From Chryseobacterium gleum (GTDB lineage Bacteria; Bacteroidota; Bacteroidia; Flavobacteriales; Weeksellaceae): DNA of 64,000 bases. The stretch is taken from contig NZ_LR134289.1 of NCBI RefSeq assembly GCF_900636535.1, forward strand, positions 3,799,001 through 3,863,000, written 5' to 3'. Below the pieces are notes generated by a model, which made no database searches, was not told the DNA's origin, and was given only the letters and a program-made list of their open reading frames with translations. How positions within the stretch are numbered: position 1 is the first letter of the stretch; each line of letters begins with the position of its first letter. Positions 8,271 to 16,843 of the stretch are shown piece after piece. The translations under genes were made by a program, and so were the position numbers.

Positions 8271-8957
8271 TTAATTTTTTACCAAAAGTCTAAATCCTTC
8301 TCCGTGAACATTGATGATTTCCAATCCCTCGTCATCTTTTAACAGCTTACGAAGTTTTGCAATATATACGTCCATACTTCTTGCAGTAAAATAATTTTCT
8401 TTTTTCCAGATCTTTCTTAAAGCAAGATCTCTCGGCATGAAATCATTTCTGTGAATGCAAAGAAGCTTCAATAATTCATTTTCTTTAGGAGAAAGTTTGT
8501 ATTCTTTATCTCCTACTTTCAGCTGTCTCAGCATAGAGTCGAAGAAAATGTTACTGATCTTAAACTGCTCCTGTTCTTCATTTTCCAAAGTGGAACTTCT
8601 CTGAAGAATTGCCTTGATTTTGTATAAAAGAAGCTCAGTATCGAAAGGTTTTGTGATATAATCATCAGCGCCTAACTGGTATCCCTTTAAGATATCTTCT
8701 CTCATATTTCTTGCGGTAAGGAATATGATCGGTGTATTTTTATCAATCTTTTTTACGTCTTCTGCTAATGAAAACCCGTCTTTTTTAGGCATCATTACAT
8801 CAAATATGCAGATGTCGAATTCATTTTCTGTAAATTCTTTAAGTCCCTGCTCCCCGTCAGTGGCAAGAGTTACTTCAAAATTATTGATGGTCAAATAATC
8901 TTTAAGCACCGCCCCGAAACTCTGATCGTCCTCTACTAATAATATTCTGTTGCTCAT
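8271..8957 (-). CDS. OmpR/PhoB-family response regulator
   Basis: A 228-residue two-component regulator. The receiver domain (1 to about 120) has the acidic pair ED at 9-10, phospho-acceptor Asp53 in FDVMMPKKDG, Thr in IIFLTAR and Lys in YITKPF. The C-terminal winged helix (about 130-228) has LSPKENELLKLLCIHRND and the recognition-helix region SMDVYIAKLRKLL of the OmpR/PhoB class. It is transcribed after the histidine kinase at 9120-10664, separated by 162 nt that contain degenerate repeats rather than a clear gene. The signal sensed by the pair cannot be told; the adjacent metal locus is a possible but unproven target. Confidence 0.93.
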   Translation of the reverse strand: MSNRILLVEDDQSFGAVLKDYLTINNFEVTLATDGEQGLKEFTENEFDICIFDVMMPKKDGFSLAEDVKKIDKNTPIIFLTARNMREDILKGYQLGADDYITKPFDTELLLYKIKAILQRSSTLENEEQEQFKISNIFFDSMLRQLKVGDKEYKLSPKENELLKLLCIHRNDFMPRDLALRKIWKKENYFTARSMDVYIAKLRKLLKDDEGLEIINVHGEGFRLLVKN

Positions 8958-8989
8958 AATTTTAATAATTAAAAATTAACAATTAAGAA

Positions 8990-9119
8990 TGAACTTTCTC
9001 ACTCTATCTTCTATATTTTGATATTTGGTTTTACTTTTTATAATTGATGAATGATCGTTGATAATTGATGTAAAAGAGATTTTTTATCATTTATCGCTTA
9101 TCACCTGTCATTTATCTTT
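8990..9119. repeat. Degenerate GATAATTGATG / ATCATTTATC intergenic repeat
   Basis: Between kinase and regulator the sequence is built from short variants of TAATTGATGAATGAT (9040-9075) followed by ATCATTTATCGCTTATCAC and CATTTATC (9086-9116), which is roughly the reverse complement of the first part. The two arms could fold together. It has no coding signal and looks like a decayed dispersed repeat inserted between two genes that otherwise belong together. Confidence 0.45.
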
Positions 9120-10664
9120 CTAGCTCATCGGCAGCTTGATCGTAAACGTACTTCCTTTTCCTTTATGGGAGTCCACGATAATCTGTCCTTTGTGCAGTTC
9201 TACAATTTTTTTAACGTAGGAAAGTCCTAATCCCTGTCCCTTTACGTTGTGTATATTTCCGGTTTCTTCCCTGAAGAATTTCTCGAAAATTTTGGTTTTA
9301 TTCTGAGTATCCATTCCCATTCCTTTATCAGAAATTTCAATCACATACCAGTGTCCTTCATTTCTTGTTTTCACATGTATTTCCGGTGCTTCAGGAGAAT
9401 ATTTATTGGCATTATCCAGTAAGTTGACCAGCATGTTTGAGATATGGAATTCGTCTATTTTAAAATTATAATGATTGGCATTGAACTCCTGTGTAAGGGT
9501 ACCGTTTCTTTGCTGTACAATCAGATTGAAAGATTCTGTAGTTTTTTTGATAAGTTCCCTGACATTGGTTTCTTTTAGGAAAAGCTCTACTTCATTTCTT
9601 TCAAGCTTAGACATATTAAGCACATTTTCCACCTGCTTTTTCATCCTCAGATTCTCCTGTTTGATCAGTTCGGAATAATATTTCACCTTATCCGGATTGG
9701 TAGCAATTTTGTCATTAGCCAATGAATCTGTTGCGACAGAAATGGTTGCCAATGGTGTTTTAAATTCATGGGACATATTGTTGATGAAGTCGGTTTTTAC
9801 TTCAGCAAGCTTCTTCTGCCTCATCATATAATTGATGGAAATAATGTAAATCCCAAGAATTGTAAGAAGAGAAAGGAATGTTCCGAGCAGCATTGGCCAG
9901 TTGTTCATCGCCAGGGAATATTCTTTTTTAGGGAATACCAATGCAAGGCTGTATAAGGTATTTTTCTTATCTGCAAATAAAGGGAAGCTGTAGGTATTGC
10001 TGTCTTTTTTCTCTTTGTAAGCTTTGTTTGCTATACTTGTAAGCTTGTTGTTACGGTCAAGAACTCCGTATCCGAATTTAGCTGTAATTCCTCTTATTTT
10101 AAGCTCCTTCGCAATAACGGAATCAAGCGTTTTCGAATCAACTCTTTTGGTAATGGGAAGATTATTTCCGTATACCTTTACAAACTCCTTCATGGAATAA
10201 TCACCGGTTTCAATTTCCTGGTTAATATCCGTGGTAAGAAGTTCGCGATTGGTCGTATCTCTCTTTATTTTGTAGGCTGCCTCGTCTGTATATAGCGTTG
10301 TCAGCTTAATAGAATCTCCTTTTTGAGAAATCGGAAGCTGCGTTTTTTCAATAATATTTTTGGAGTAGATGATCTGTCTCTGGGTGCCGGAGTCCTCCAC
10401 CTGCTGAATCGTAGTTAAGGATGGCTGCTTACTGTTGGCAATAATATTTTTTCTGAAATCTTTGTAATCCTGATTCAGGTATTTGTCAGCTTCAATCTCT
10501 TCAATACTTTTTGAAGTACTTTCCAAAACCGCATACACTTTATTTGAAAAATCCTGTTCCAGTACGCCGTAATAGCCTTTCAACCAATAAAATTGGAGCG
10601 TCACAAAGACAATCAGTGAGATTGTCATAAACACCGAAATTATTGGGATGAATTTGTTATTCAT
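9120..10664 (-). CDS. Membrane sensor histidine kinase
   Basis: A 514-residue kinase with a first membrane segment at about 8-28, a large periplasmic region (about 30-250) and a second membrane segment near 255-280. The HisKA box NNMSHEFKTPLATI contains the phospho-accepting His299. The ATPase part shows the N box (LVNLLDNANKYS), G1 (ISDKGMGMD), an F box (KIFEKFFREETG) and G2 (GQGLGLSYVKKIVELHKG). The periplasmic domain is Lys- and Thr-rich with no family I recognise. It precedes the response regulator on the same strand and is surely its partner. The 200-bp region before it, shared with the divergent SRPBCC gene, is AT-rich and probably carries both promoters. Confidence 0.93.
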   Translation of the reverse strand: MNNKFIPIISVFMTISLIVFVTLQFYWLKGYYGVLEQDFSNKVYAVLESTSKSIEEIEADKYLNQDYKDFRKNIIANSKQPSLTTIQQVEDSGTQRQIIYSKNIIEKTQLPISQKGDSIKLTTLYTDEAAYKIKRDTTNRELLTTDINQEIETGDYSMKEFVKVYGNNLPITKRVDSKTLDSVIAKELKIRGITAKFGYGVLDRNNKLTSIANKAYKEKKDSNTYSFPLFADKKNTLYSLALVFPKKEYSLAMNNWPMLLGTFLSLLTILGIYIISINYMMRQKKLAEVKTDFINNMSHEFKTPLATISVATDSLANDKIATNPDKVKYYSELIKQENLRMKKQVENVLNMSKLERNEVELFLKETNVRELIKKTTESFNLIVQQRNGTLTQEFNANHYNFKIDEFHISNMLVNLLDNANKYSPEAPEIHVKTRNEGHWYVIEISDKGMGMDTQNKTKIFEKFFREETGNIHNVKGQGLGLSYVKKIVELHKGQIIVDSHKGKGSTFTIKLPMS

Positions 10665-10864
10665 TATTTAATTATATATGTTTTGGAAATATGAATGTTA
10701 AAATTAATTGTTTTAAGACTACGTAAACAAAAAACGAGCCAAAAAATTGTCTTTTTTTTCTTAAAAGAGTGTTTTTTAACAATTATTTATGAATTATCCT
10801 TTACTTGTCATATGAAAAGTCCTTTCAATAAATAAAGTCCTAACTTTAATAAAAATTATTATGT

Positions 10865-11350
10865 ATGGAATCTAATATTATTTTCAACAAAGATTTTGAT
10901 GCACTCAGTACTTATGTCATGAAAATTTATAAGGCTGATGTTTCAACGGTATGGAATCATTTTACGAAGGCAGAGTTATTGGATCAATGGTGGGGACCTA
11001 AACCCTGGAGATGTGAGACAGTAAGTCAGGACTTCAGGGAAGGAGGGATCTGGTTTTACGCCATGGTAGGGCCTAACGGAGAAAAGGGATATTCCCGTTC
11101 TGAATACGGAGAAATTACAGAGCACAGAAGTCTTGACTGGATGAGTGCTTTCTGTGATGAGAAAGGAAATGTTAATGAAGATTTTCCAAAATCAAAATGG
11201 CTGATCGGCTTTACAGGAGTGGAAGAGGGAACCAAAGTAACTATTAATATTCACTACCAGTCTGAGGAAGTAATGAAAAAGATGCTGGATATGGGTTTTG
11301 AACAGGGATTTACTATGGGGTTGAACCAACTGGAAGAATTGATTGGATGA
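10865..11350 (+). CDS. SRPBCC (AHSA1/START-like) domain protein
   Basis: A 161-residue single-domain protein of the Bet v1-like SRPBCC superfamily, subgroup AHSA1/activator of Hsp90 homologue 1. Typical features are the opening YKADVSTVWNHFTKAELLDQWWGPKPW, a central FREGGIWFYAMVGPNGE, and the C-terminal amphipathic helix MLDMGFEQGFTMGLNQLEELI. These proteins have a deep hydrophobic pocket; the exact ligand is rarely known. An ATG four bases upstream (10861) is out of frame and closes at once, so 10865 is the start. It stands alone between a divergent kinase and a bidirectional terminator. Confidence 0.85.
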   Translation: MESNIIFNKDFDALSTYVMKIYKADVSTVWNHFTKAELLDQWWGPKPWRCETVSQDFREGGIWFYAMVGPNGEKGYSRSEYGEITEHRSLDWMSAFCDEKGNVNEDFPKSKWLIGFTGVEEGTKVTINIHYQSEEVMKKMLDMGFEQGFTMGLNQLEELIG

Positions 11351-11378
11351 ATTGAAGATGTAAAAATACTTATTTATA

Positions 11379-11413
11379 AAAAAGAGGATTTCCCATGGAA
11401 AATCCTCTTTTTA
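11379..11413. terminator. Bidirectional terminator
   Basis: AAAGAGGATTT and AAATCCTCTTT form a hairpin with an A-run before and a T-run after, placed between the convergent genes ending at 11350 and 11463. Confidence 0.75.
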
Positions 11414-11462
11414 TTTATCAACAGGGATTAACTTCCTGCTTCCATCTTCACGCTTCCTGCTT

Positions 11463-11804
11463 TTACAAGAGCTCTTCCTCCTGAAAATACTGAATAATAG
11501 CCTTTTTCATCAGCAGGGTTTGCTCATTTGGCTTTAATTCCGGAAGTTCTTCCAGTTTATCAAACTGCGGCCATCCGTCTTCATAATGGGTGAATTTATA
11601 ATATCCAAAAGGCTCAAGCAGCCTGCACACAGCAATGTGAATCAGGTTTACTTTGTCGTCTTTTGTATATTTTTGCTGACCGCTTCCCAGCTCCTGTAAC
11701 CCAATCAGAAATAAAAGGGTTTCAATGGGAGGGTTCTTCTCTGTCTGAAAGTTGTCTTCGAAGAACTGTTCTATTTTTTTCCAATATTCGGACTCGTTAA
11801 TCAT
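11463..11804 (-). CDS. Conserved hypothetical protein, about 113 residues
   Basis: A small soluble, acidic protein that I cannot assign to a family. It has EYWKKIEQFFEDNFQ at the start, a LFLIGLQELGSGQQKY helix and a FDKLEELPELKPNEQTLLMKKAIIQYF end; no membrane segment, signal or catalytic motif is visible. Two starts are possible: ATG at 11804, or ATG at 11822, which overlaps the end of the preceding oligopeptidase gene by 11 nt. The tight spacing shows it is translated in an operon with the oligopeptidase at 11812-13854 either way. The later start is given because it begins with the helical domain. Confidence 0.65.
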   Translation of the reverse strand: MINESEYWKKIEQFFEDNFQTEKNPPIETLLFLIGLQELGSGQQKYTKDDKVNLIHIAVCRLLEPFGYYKFTHYEDGWPQFDKLEELPELKPNEQTLLMKKAIIQYFQEEELL

Positions 11805-11811
11805 AGTTTTA

Positions 11812-13854
11812 TCAATTACCATTTATTTTTAAAAGAAATGCATACTCCAATGCATCTTCTTTCAGGGATTCAAATCTTCCGCTTGCCCCTCCGTGCCCGG
11901 AGCTCATATCCGTTTTAAAAATTAATATATTATCATCTGTTTTTAGCTCTCTAAGTTTTGCGGTCCATTTTGCCGGTTCCCAATACTGCACCTGAGAATC
12001 ATGGAATCCTGTAGTGATAAGCATATGCGGATAATCTTTTGCTTCTACATTATCATAAGGAGAGTACTCTTTCATATACTGATAGTATTCCTTATCATTG
12101 GGATTTCCCCATTCGTCATATTCTCCGGTTGTCAAAGGAATAGTATCATCCAGCATGGTGGTAACAACATCTACAAAAGGAACCTGTGCTACAATTCCGT
12201 TAAATAACTGAGGCTCATAATTGACCACAGCACCTACCAGCAGTCCTCCTGCGCTTCCCCCCATCGCATACATATGTCTTGAAGAAGTATAATTTTCCCT
12301 GATCAGATATTTTCCTGCATCAATGAAATCGAAGAATGTATTTTTCTTGAACAGCATTTTTCCGTCTTCGTACCATTCTCTTCCCAGATATTCTCCACCG
12401 CGGATATGAGCAATAGCATAAATAAATCCCCGATCAAGAATCGATAATCTTACATTTGAGAAGCTTGCGTCCACGGTATGTCCATAACTTCCGTATCCAT
12501 ACAGAAGAAGAGGAGTGTCAGCTGATTTTTTGGTGTTTTTATGATACACTAAAGAAATAGGAATTTTTGTCTTACCGTCCCTTGAATCTGCCCATATTCT
12601 TTCCGAAACATAGTTTTCAGGAACAAATTTTCCCCCCAGGACTTCCTGCTGCTTCAGCAGTTTTGTAGTCTTATCCTTCATGTTATACTCATAAGTTGAG
12701 CTTGGCTGGGTAAGAGAAGTATAACCGTAACGTAAAATTTCTGTATCGAATTCCAGATTGACACCAATATAAGCCGTGTATGTAGGATCAGAAAAAGGCA
12801 AATAATGAGATTCCTGTGTGGTCTCATCAATGATTTTGATCTGAAGCAATCCTTTTTCTCTTTCTTCAAGAACAAGATAATCTTTAAAGATTTCAAAACC
12901 TTCCAGCAAAACTTCTGCACGGTGTGGAATGACATTCACCCAGTTTTCCATACCACAATTGTCAATTTTTGTTTTTACAATTTTGAAATTGATGGCGTCA
13001 TCGGCGTTGGTGATGATATAAAACTCATCTTCATAATGTTCTACTGAATATTCAAGGTCGTCTATTCTTGGCTGGATCACCGTCCATTCTGCAAATACAT
13101 CGTCAGAAGGAATAAAGCGGTGCTCATCAGAAATAGTACTTGAGCTTGCAATAAAAATATATTGTAAAGATTTTGTCTTAAACACATTTACATCAAACGT
13201 TTCATCCTCTTCATGGAAGATCAGAACATCTTCCGCTGAATCTGTCCCCAATTGATGTCTGTACACCTGAAATGCACGAAGATTCTTATCTTTTCTGATA
13301 TAAAAAATATGCTGGTTGTCATTAGCCCAGACAGCTTTTCCTGTAGTATTTGGAATTGTATCAGGAAGAATTTCTCCGGTTTTTAAGTTTTTGAAATTCA
13401 ACGTGTAAATTCTCCTTCCTACATTATCTGATGAAAAAGAAGCAAGTTCGTTATTGGGACTTACGGCTACACTTCCTACTTCAAAGAAGTTTTCTCCTTC
13501 TGCCAGGATATTAACATCAAGTACAATTTCCTCTTCATTTTCAAGGCTTTTATACTTTCTGCAGAAGATAGGATATTCTTTGCCTTCTTCATAACGCACA
13601 ATATACCAGTATTCATTAAAGAAATAAGGCAGAGATTCATCATCTTTTTTATAGCGTGCCTTCATTTCTTCGAAAAGCTCTTCCTGAAGAGCTTCAGTAT
13701 CTTTCATGATAAATTCCGCGTAGGCATTTTCTTCCTCAATGTATTTGATAACTTCAGGGTTTTCTCTTTCATTCAGCCAGAAATAATTATCAATTCTTTT
13801 ATCGCCGTGGGTTTCTAGTATTTTTTCAATTTTTTTTGCCTGTGGAGCTTTCAT
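11812..13854 (-). CDS. ptrB: S9 family oligopeptidase B-like peptidase
   Basis: A 680-residue prolyl-oligopeptidase family serine peptidase. The N-terminal two thirds is the beta-propeller (for example DNYFWLNERENPEV at 22 and PNTTGKAVWANDNQHIFY near 170). The C-terminal alpha/beta hydrolase domain has the nucleophile motif GGSAGG with Ser534, IRGGEYLGREWYEDG upstream as in oligopeptidase B, and the late ITTGFHDSQV and SSGHGG segments that supply Asp and His. The enzyme cleaves small peptides, usually after basic residues. No signal peptide is seen, so it is probably cytoplasmic. The symbol follows the closest functional group; a prolyl oligopeptidase specificity is the alternative. Confidence 0.88.
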   Translation of the reverse strand: MKAPQAKKIEKILETHGDKRIDNYFWLNERENPEVIKYIEEENAYAEFIMKDTEALQEELFEEMKARYKKDDESLPYFFNEYWYIVRYEEGKEYPIFCRKYKSLENEEEIVLDVNILAEGENFFEVGSVAVSPNNELASFSSDNVGRRIYTLNFKNLKTGEILPDTIPNTTGKAVWANDNQHIFYIRKDKNLRAFQVYRHQLGTDSAEDVLIFHEEDETFDVNVFKTKSLQYIFIASSSTISDEHRFIPSDDVFAEWTVIQPRIDDLEYSVEHYEDEFYIITNADDAINFKIVKTKIDNCGMENWVNVIPHRAEVLLEGFEIFKDYLVLEEREKGLLQIKIIDETTQESHYLPFSDPTYTAYIGVNLEFDTEILRYGYTSLTQPSSTYEYNMKDKTTKLLKQQEVLGGKFVPENYVSERIWADSRDGKTKIPISLVYHKNTKKSADTPLLLYGYGSYGHTVDASFSNVRLSILDRGFIYAIAHIRGGEYLGREWYEDGKMLFKKNTFFDFIDAGKYLIRENYTSSRHMYAMGGSAGGLLVGAVVNYEPQLFNGIVAQVPFVDVVTTMLDDTIPLTTGEYDEWGNPNDKEYYQYMKEYSPYDNVEAKDYPHMLITTGFHDSQVQYWEPAKWTAKLRELKTDDNILIFKTDMSSGHGGASGRFESLKEDALEYAFLLKINGN

Positions 13855-13963
13855 CCGGGGTATTTTATTTTTTTTATCGAATTGGAATTCTATACTTTTT
13901 TCTTCTGAAACTAAGTAATTTAAGTATAAATCAATTCAATATTAATTTTTGTTCAAATTTAGG

Positions 13964-14001
13964 TAAAAAAAAACCATCTTCCCTTTATTGAAAAGATGGT
14001 T
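13964..14001 (-). terminator. Terminator after hemD
   Basis: AACCATCTT and AAGATGGTT form a stem around an 11-nt loop, with a long A-run on the plus strand (T-run on minus) at 13964-13972, just after the hemD stop codon. Confidence 0.75.
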
Positions 14002-14023
14002 GATTGTATTTTTATAGTAAAGA

Positions 14024-14767
14024 CTATTTGTGAAGTGCTTTAATATACTTTTCCAGGGCCATTGTCATGGAAGGAGTTTCCTTCGTAGGCGCCATTAAAT
14101 CTACTTTTAATCCTGCTTCTTCCGCCGCTGCCAAAGTCGTGTTTCCAAAAACTCCGATTTTGGTTTCTTCCTGCTTGAAGTCAGGGAAATTTTGTTGCAG
14201 TGATTTGATTCCCTGCGGACTGAAGAAAATCAACATGTCATAATCTTTGACGTTGATATCTGTAAGGTCGCTGCATACGGTGCGGTACATAATTGCTCTT
14301 GTCCAGTCTACATTAGATGCATCCATGGTTTTTACAATATCCGGACTTAGAACATCTGAAGATGGCAACAGATATTTTTCAGTAGGGAATTTTTTGAAAA
14401 GAGGAAGCAGGTCTGAGAAATTTTTCTCCCCAAAGCTGATTTTTCTTTTTCTGTACACAATATGCTTTTGAAGATAGTTGGCAATTGCTTCCGACTGGCA
14501 GATGTATCTCATCGTGTCCGGAACGGCAAAACGCAATTCCTCTGCGAGTCTGAAGTAATGGTCAATCGCATTTTTACTGGTAAAAATAATACCGGTATAC
14601 TGCGTCAGATCTATTTTCTGTGTTCTGAGCTCTTTATTGTCAACCCCTTCGACGTGGATAAATGGACGGAAATCAATCTTTATTTTTTCCTTCTTCGCTA
14701 TATCCAGATATGGAGAAGACTCACTAGGCGCTGGTTGAGAAACCAATATAGACTTTATTCTCATCAT
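14024..14767 (-). CDS. hemD: Uroporphyrinogen-III synthase
   Basis: A 247-residue protein with the two-lobed HemD layout: IKSILVSQPAPSESSPYLDIAK at the start, the hinge-region TGIIFTSKNAIDHYF near 65, and in the second lobe YDMLIFFSPQGIKSL followed by IGVFGNTTLAAAEEAGL. The enzyme cyclises hydroxymethylbilane to uroporphyrinogen III in heme synthesis. HemD sequences diverge strongly, so the call rests on the fold-typical motifs and on the neighbour: the DUF4271 membrane protein 9 nt upstream is a common partner of hemD in Bacteroidota. A second ATG immediately follows the first (14764), so the start could shift by one codon. Confidence 0.82.
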   Translation of the reverse strand: MMRIKSILVSQPAPSESSPYLDIAKKEKIKIDFRPFIHVEGVDNKELRTQKIDLTQYTGIIFTSKNAIDHYFRLAEELRFAVPDTMRYICQSEAIANYLQKHIVYRKRKISFGEKNFSDLLPLFKKFPTEKYLLPSSDVLSPDIVKTMDASNVDWTRAIMYRTVCSDLTDINVKDYDMLIFFSPQGIKSLQQNFPDFKQEETKIGVFGNTTLAAAEEAGLKVDLMAPTKETPSMTMALEKYIKALHK

Positions 14768-14776
14768 TGACTTTTA

Positions 14777-15448
14777 TTAAAAAAATAACAACTTCCAAAG
14801 CAATAATAATGGTGCAATTTGGAGGGTGCAAATATACAAAAATTTATAATACCATTTCTCCGGAAGAATCTTGTTCTTGTGAAATAAATAGAAAAAAACC
14901 TTGAAAATGAATACAAAAGAAAAGAAGCAGAAATAATATAAAAACATTTTATTTCTGTCTATCGGGAAGTAATAGTGGGCTACACAAAGAATTATTAGCA
15001 AAAAAGAAAGAATGAAATAAAATTTTGTGGAGGTAAAATAAAAAATAGTCCATTTTTTTCCATCCCCTATACTTTGATAAAATAAAAACCCTAATGTGGA
15101 TTTTATTAAATAAAAAAACATCACAACCAGCAAAGTATACCCGAATTTATTAAGCTGATATCCTAAAAGCTGAAGATCCGCAATAAATTTCGGTACAACA
15201 GGAACATATTGTGAGATTAATACAGAAAGGGTAAGGGTGGTTACACAGGATGTAATTATCCAGCTGGGAAGGTTATTACTTGCATCAAAATATTTCTGAA
15301 GCAGAAAATCTTTGAGACTGGCATCCCTTTCTATGACGTTCATCATAAAAACATACAAAAAGATACAGCCCACAAGGATGAAGATTACCCAATCATTATT
15401 CTCAGGTATTCTTACGTGATTGATGAAGTGTTGTTGTGATGATGGCAA
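14777..15448 (-). CDS. DUF4271 membrane protein
   Basis: A 223-residue integral membrane protein with about six hydrophobic segments (near 20-37, 66-85, 103-120, 135-158, 163-185 and 203-222). It matches the DUF4271 type found before hemD in Bacteroidota, in overall topology and the early PENNDWVIFILV motif. The function is unknown; a link with heme synthesis is only suggested by its constant neighbourhood. The reading frame has no upstream ATG, and TTG at 15448 is the most likely start; the next Met is inside the first membrane segment. The TTG lies within a TAAATTTTG string, so promoter and start may be nearly superposed. Confidence 0.7.
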   Translation of the reverse strand: MPSSQQHFINHVRIPENNDWVIFILVGCIFLYVFMMNVIERDASLKDFLLQKYFDASNNLPSWIITSCVTTLTLSVLISQYVPVVPKFIADLQLLGYQLNKFGYTLLVVMFFYLIKSTLGFLFYQSIGDGKKWTIFYFTSTKFYFILSFLLIILCVAHYYFPIDRNKMFLYYFCFFSFVFIFKVFFYLFHKNKILPEKWYYKFLYICTLQIAPLLLLWKLLFF

Positions 15449-15671
15449 AATTTAAGTTTTTTATTTATTATTTAACTTCGGATTACACAGTGCGGCATAG
15501 ATTTTCCTATCACCTGATCCATGAATCTGCAGTTAAAATATTTGCTCTCATCGATTTTACGTATTGTTCAGATCTGTTGAATAAAAGTTTCTGTTTCATC
15601 CGCTTAATCCCCGAGAAATATTTTTGCAAAATTATAGATTATTTTGTATAAAATAAAAAGGTTAAATAAAC

Positions 15672-15679
15672 TATCTTTG
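15672..15679 (+). promoter_or_regulatory. -7 box TATCTTTG ahead of the mannosyltransferase gene
   Basis: TATCTTTG fits the Bacteroidota TAnnTTTG element and ends only 9 nt before the ATG at 15689, leaving almost no leader. The -33 TTG is less clear (TTG at 15644-15646 is further away than usual). Confidence 0.5.
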
Positions 15680-15688
15680 CAAACTGAA

Positions 15689-16405
15689 ATGAAAAAACTC
15701 GTCATCATCCCAACCTATAACGAAAAGGAAAATATTGAAAATATTATTTCCGCGGTTTTTGCTTTGGAAGATGACTTTCATATTTTAGTAGTAGACGATA
15801 CTTCTCCGGACGGAACAGCAGAGGTTGTAAAGGAATTGCAGAAGAAATATCCGCATTATCTCCACCTGTCAGTAAGGCATGTGAAAGATGGTCTGGGAAA
15901 AGCATATATTCATGGGTTTAAATGGGCTATTGAAAATAAATACGATTATATTTTTGAAATGGATGCCGATTTTTCACATAATCCGAATGACCTGCCAAGG
16001 CTTTTCGAAGCCTGTTTAAATGCCGATATGGCCATCGGTTCCCGCTACTCAAAAGGGGTAAATGTGGTGAACTGGCCTATGGGAAGAGTATTGCTTTCTT
16101 ACTTTGCCTCAAAATATGTAAGGTTTGTGCTGGGACTGCCAATTCATGATACGACAGCAGGATTTGTCTGCTTTTCAAGAAAGGTATTGGAAGAAATAGG
16201 GTTGGATAATGTAAAATTAAAAGGTTATGGGTTTCAGATAGAAATGAAATTCAGAGCATTTAAAAAAGGCTTCAGAATTGTAGAAGTTCCCATTATATTT
16301 ACCAACAGAATTTTAGGAGAGAGCAAAATGAACGGCGGAATTATCCATGAGGCCGTTTTCGGAGTATTGAACTTAAAATGGAAATCAATCATCAACAGAC
16401 TATGA
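15689..16405 (+). CDS. Polyprenol monophosphomannose synthase (GT2)
   Basis: A 238-residue GT-A family 2 glycosyltransferase resembling DPM1/Ppm1. It begins KKLVIIPTYNEKENI, has the nucleotide-binding LVVDDTSPDGTAEVV, the EMDADFSHNP metal site (DxD) and the family-typical IGSRYSKGVNVVNWP and HDTTAGFVCFSRKVLE segments. Such enzymes move mannose from GDP-mannose to a polyprenyl phosphate as donor for protein or glycan mannosylation, the type of reaction needed for Bacteroidota O-glycans. There is no C-terminal membrane domain. The start at 15689 is preferred over an in-frame ATG at 15644 because the domain begins there and the -7 box lies between them. The stop overlaps the start of the next gene. 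Confidence 0.9.
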   Translation: MKKLVIIPTYNEKENIENIISAVFALEDDFHILVVDDTSPDGTAEVVKELQKKYPHYLHLSVRHVKDGLGKAYIHGFKWAIENKYDYIFEMDADFSHNPNDLPRLFEACLNADMAIGSRYSKGVNVVNWPMGRVLLSYFASKYVRFVLGLPIHDTTAGFVCFSRKVLEEIGLDNVKLKGYGFQIEMKFRAFKKGFRIVEVPIIFTNRILGESKMNGGIIHEAVFGVLNLKWKSIINRL

Positions 16406-16779
16406 AACTGATGAAAAAGCTGATCCTTATTTTCGTTTTGCTGGGGCTGTTTTCGTGTGGCGATTATATTGATAAGCCTAAAAATCTTATTGATAAAGGT
16501 ATGATGGCAGAAATAATTGCCGATCTTGCGATCAATGATCAGGCTATCTATGTATATCCTGACAAAAATATGGAAGCAGGTACAAGAGCTGTCCTGAAAT
16601 CATATAAGGTAAAGCCTGATGATTTTGTAGACAGTTTCAAATACTATGTAATTAAAGAAGAAATGGATGGGATTGCCAATGATGCACAGGAAATATTACT
16701 GAAAAAAGATCCCAAAGCAGATAAATACGTAAAGGATAAAATAAAACAGAATGGTGCTGTAATGCCTTTAGTAAGGTAA
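16402..16779 (+). CDS. DUF4296 lipoprotein
   Basis: A 125-residue lipoprotein with a short hydrophobic leader and a lipobox LFSC. The mature part has the DUF4296 pattern KPKNLIDKGMMAEIIADLAINDQAI and YKVKPDDFVDSFKYYVIKEEMDGI, a small helical family restricted to Bacteroidota with no known function. ATG at 16402 overlaps the mannosyltransferase stop (ATGA), so the two genes are translationally coupled; a second ATG at 16411 is also possible. Its location on the outer or inner membrane cannot be decided. Confidence 0.82.
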   Translation: MKLMKKLILIFVLLGLFSCGDYIDKPKNLIDKGMMAEIIADLAINDQAIYVYPDKNMEAGTRAVLKSYKVKPDDFVDSFKYYVIKEEMDGIANDAQEILLKKDPKADKYVKDKIKQNGAVMPLVR

Positions 16780-16843
16780 AAGGGCATACAGGTTCTGTCC
16801 GCAAGGAATCACTGATAAAACAGTGCATTAAAAAAGTATAGAG

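Noticed and set aside
15436..15651. Plus-strand 71-codon ORF between DUF4271 and the mannosyltransferase gene
   Set aside because: Low-complexity, hydrophobic-aromatic composition, overlaps the start of the divergent gene and covers promoter sequence; no family features.
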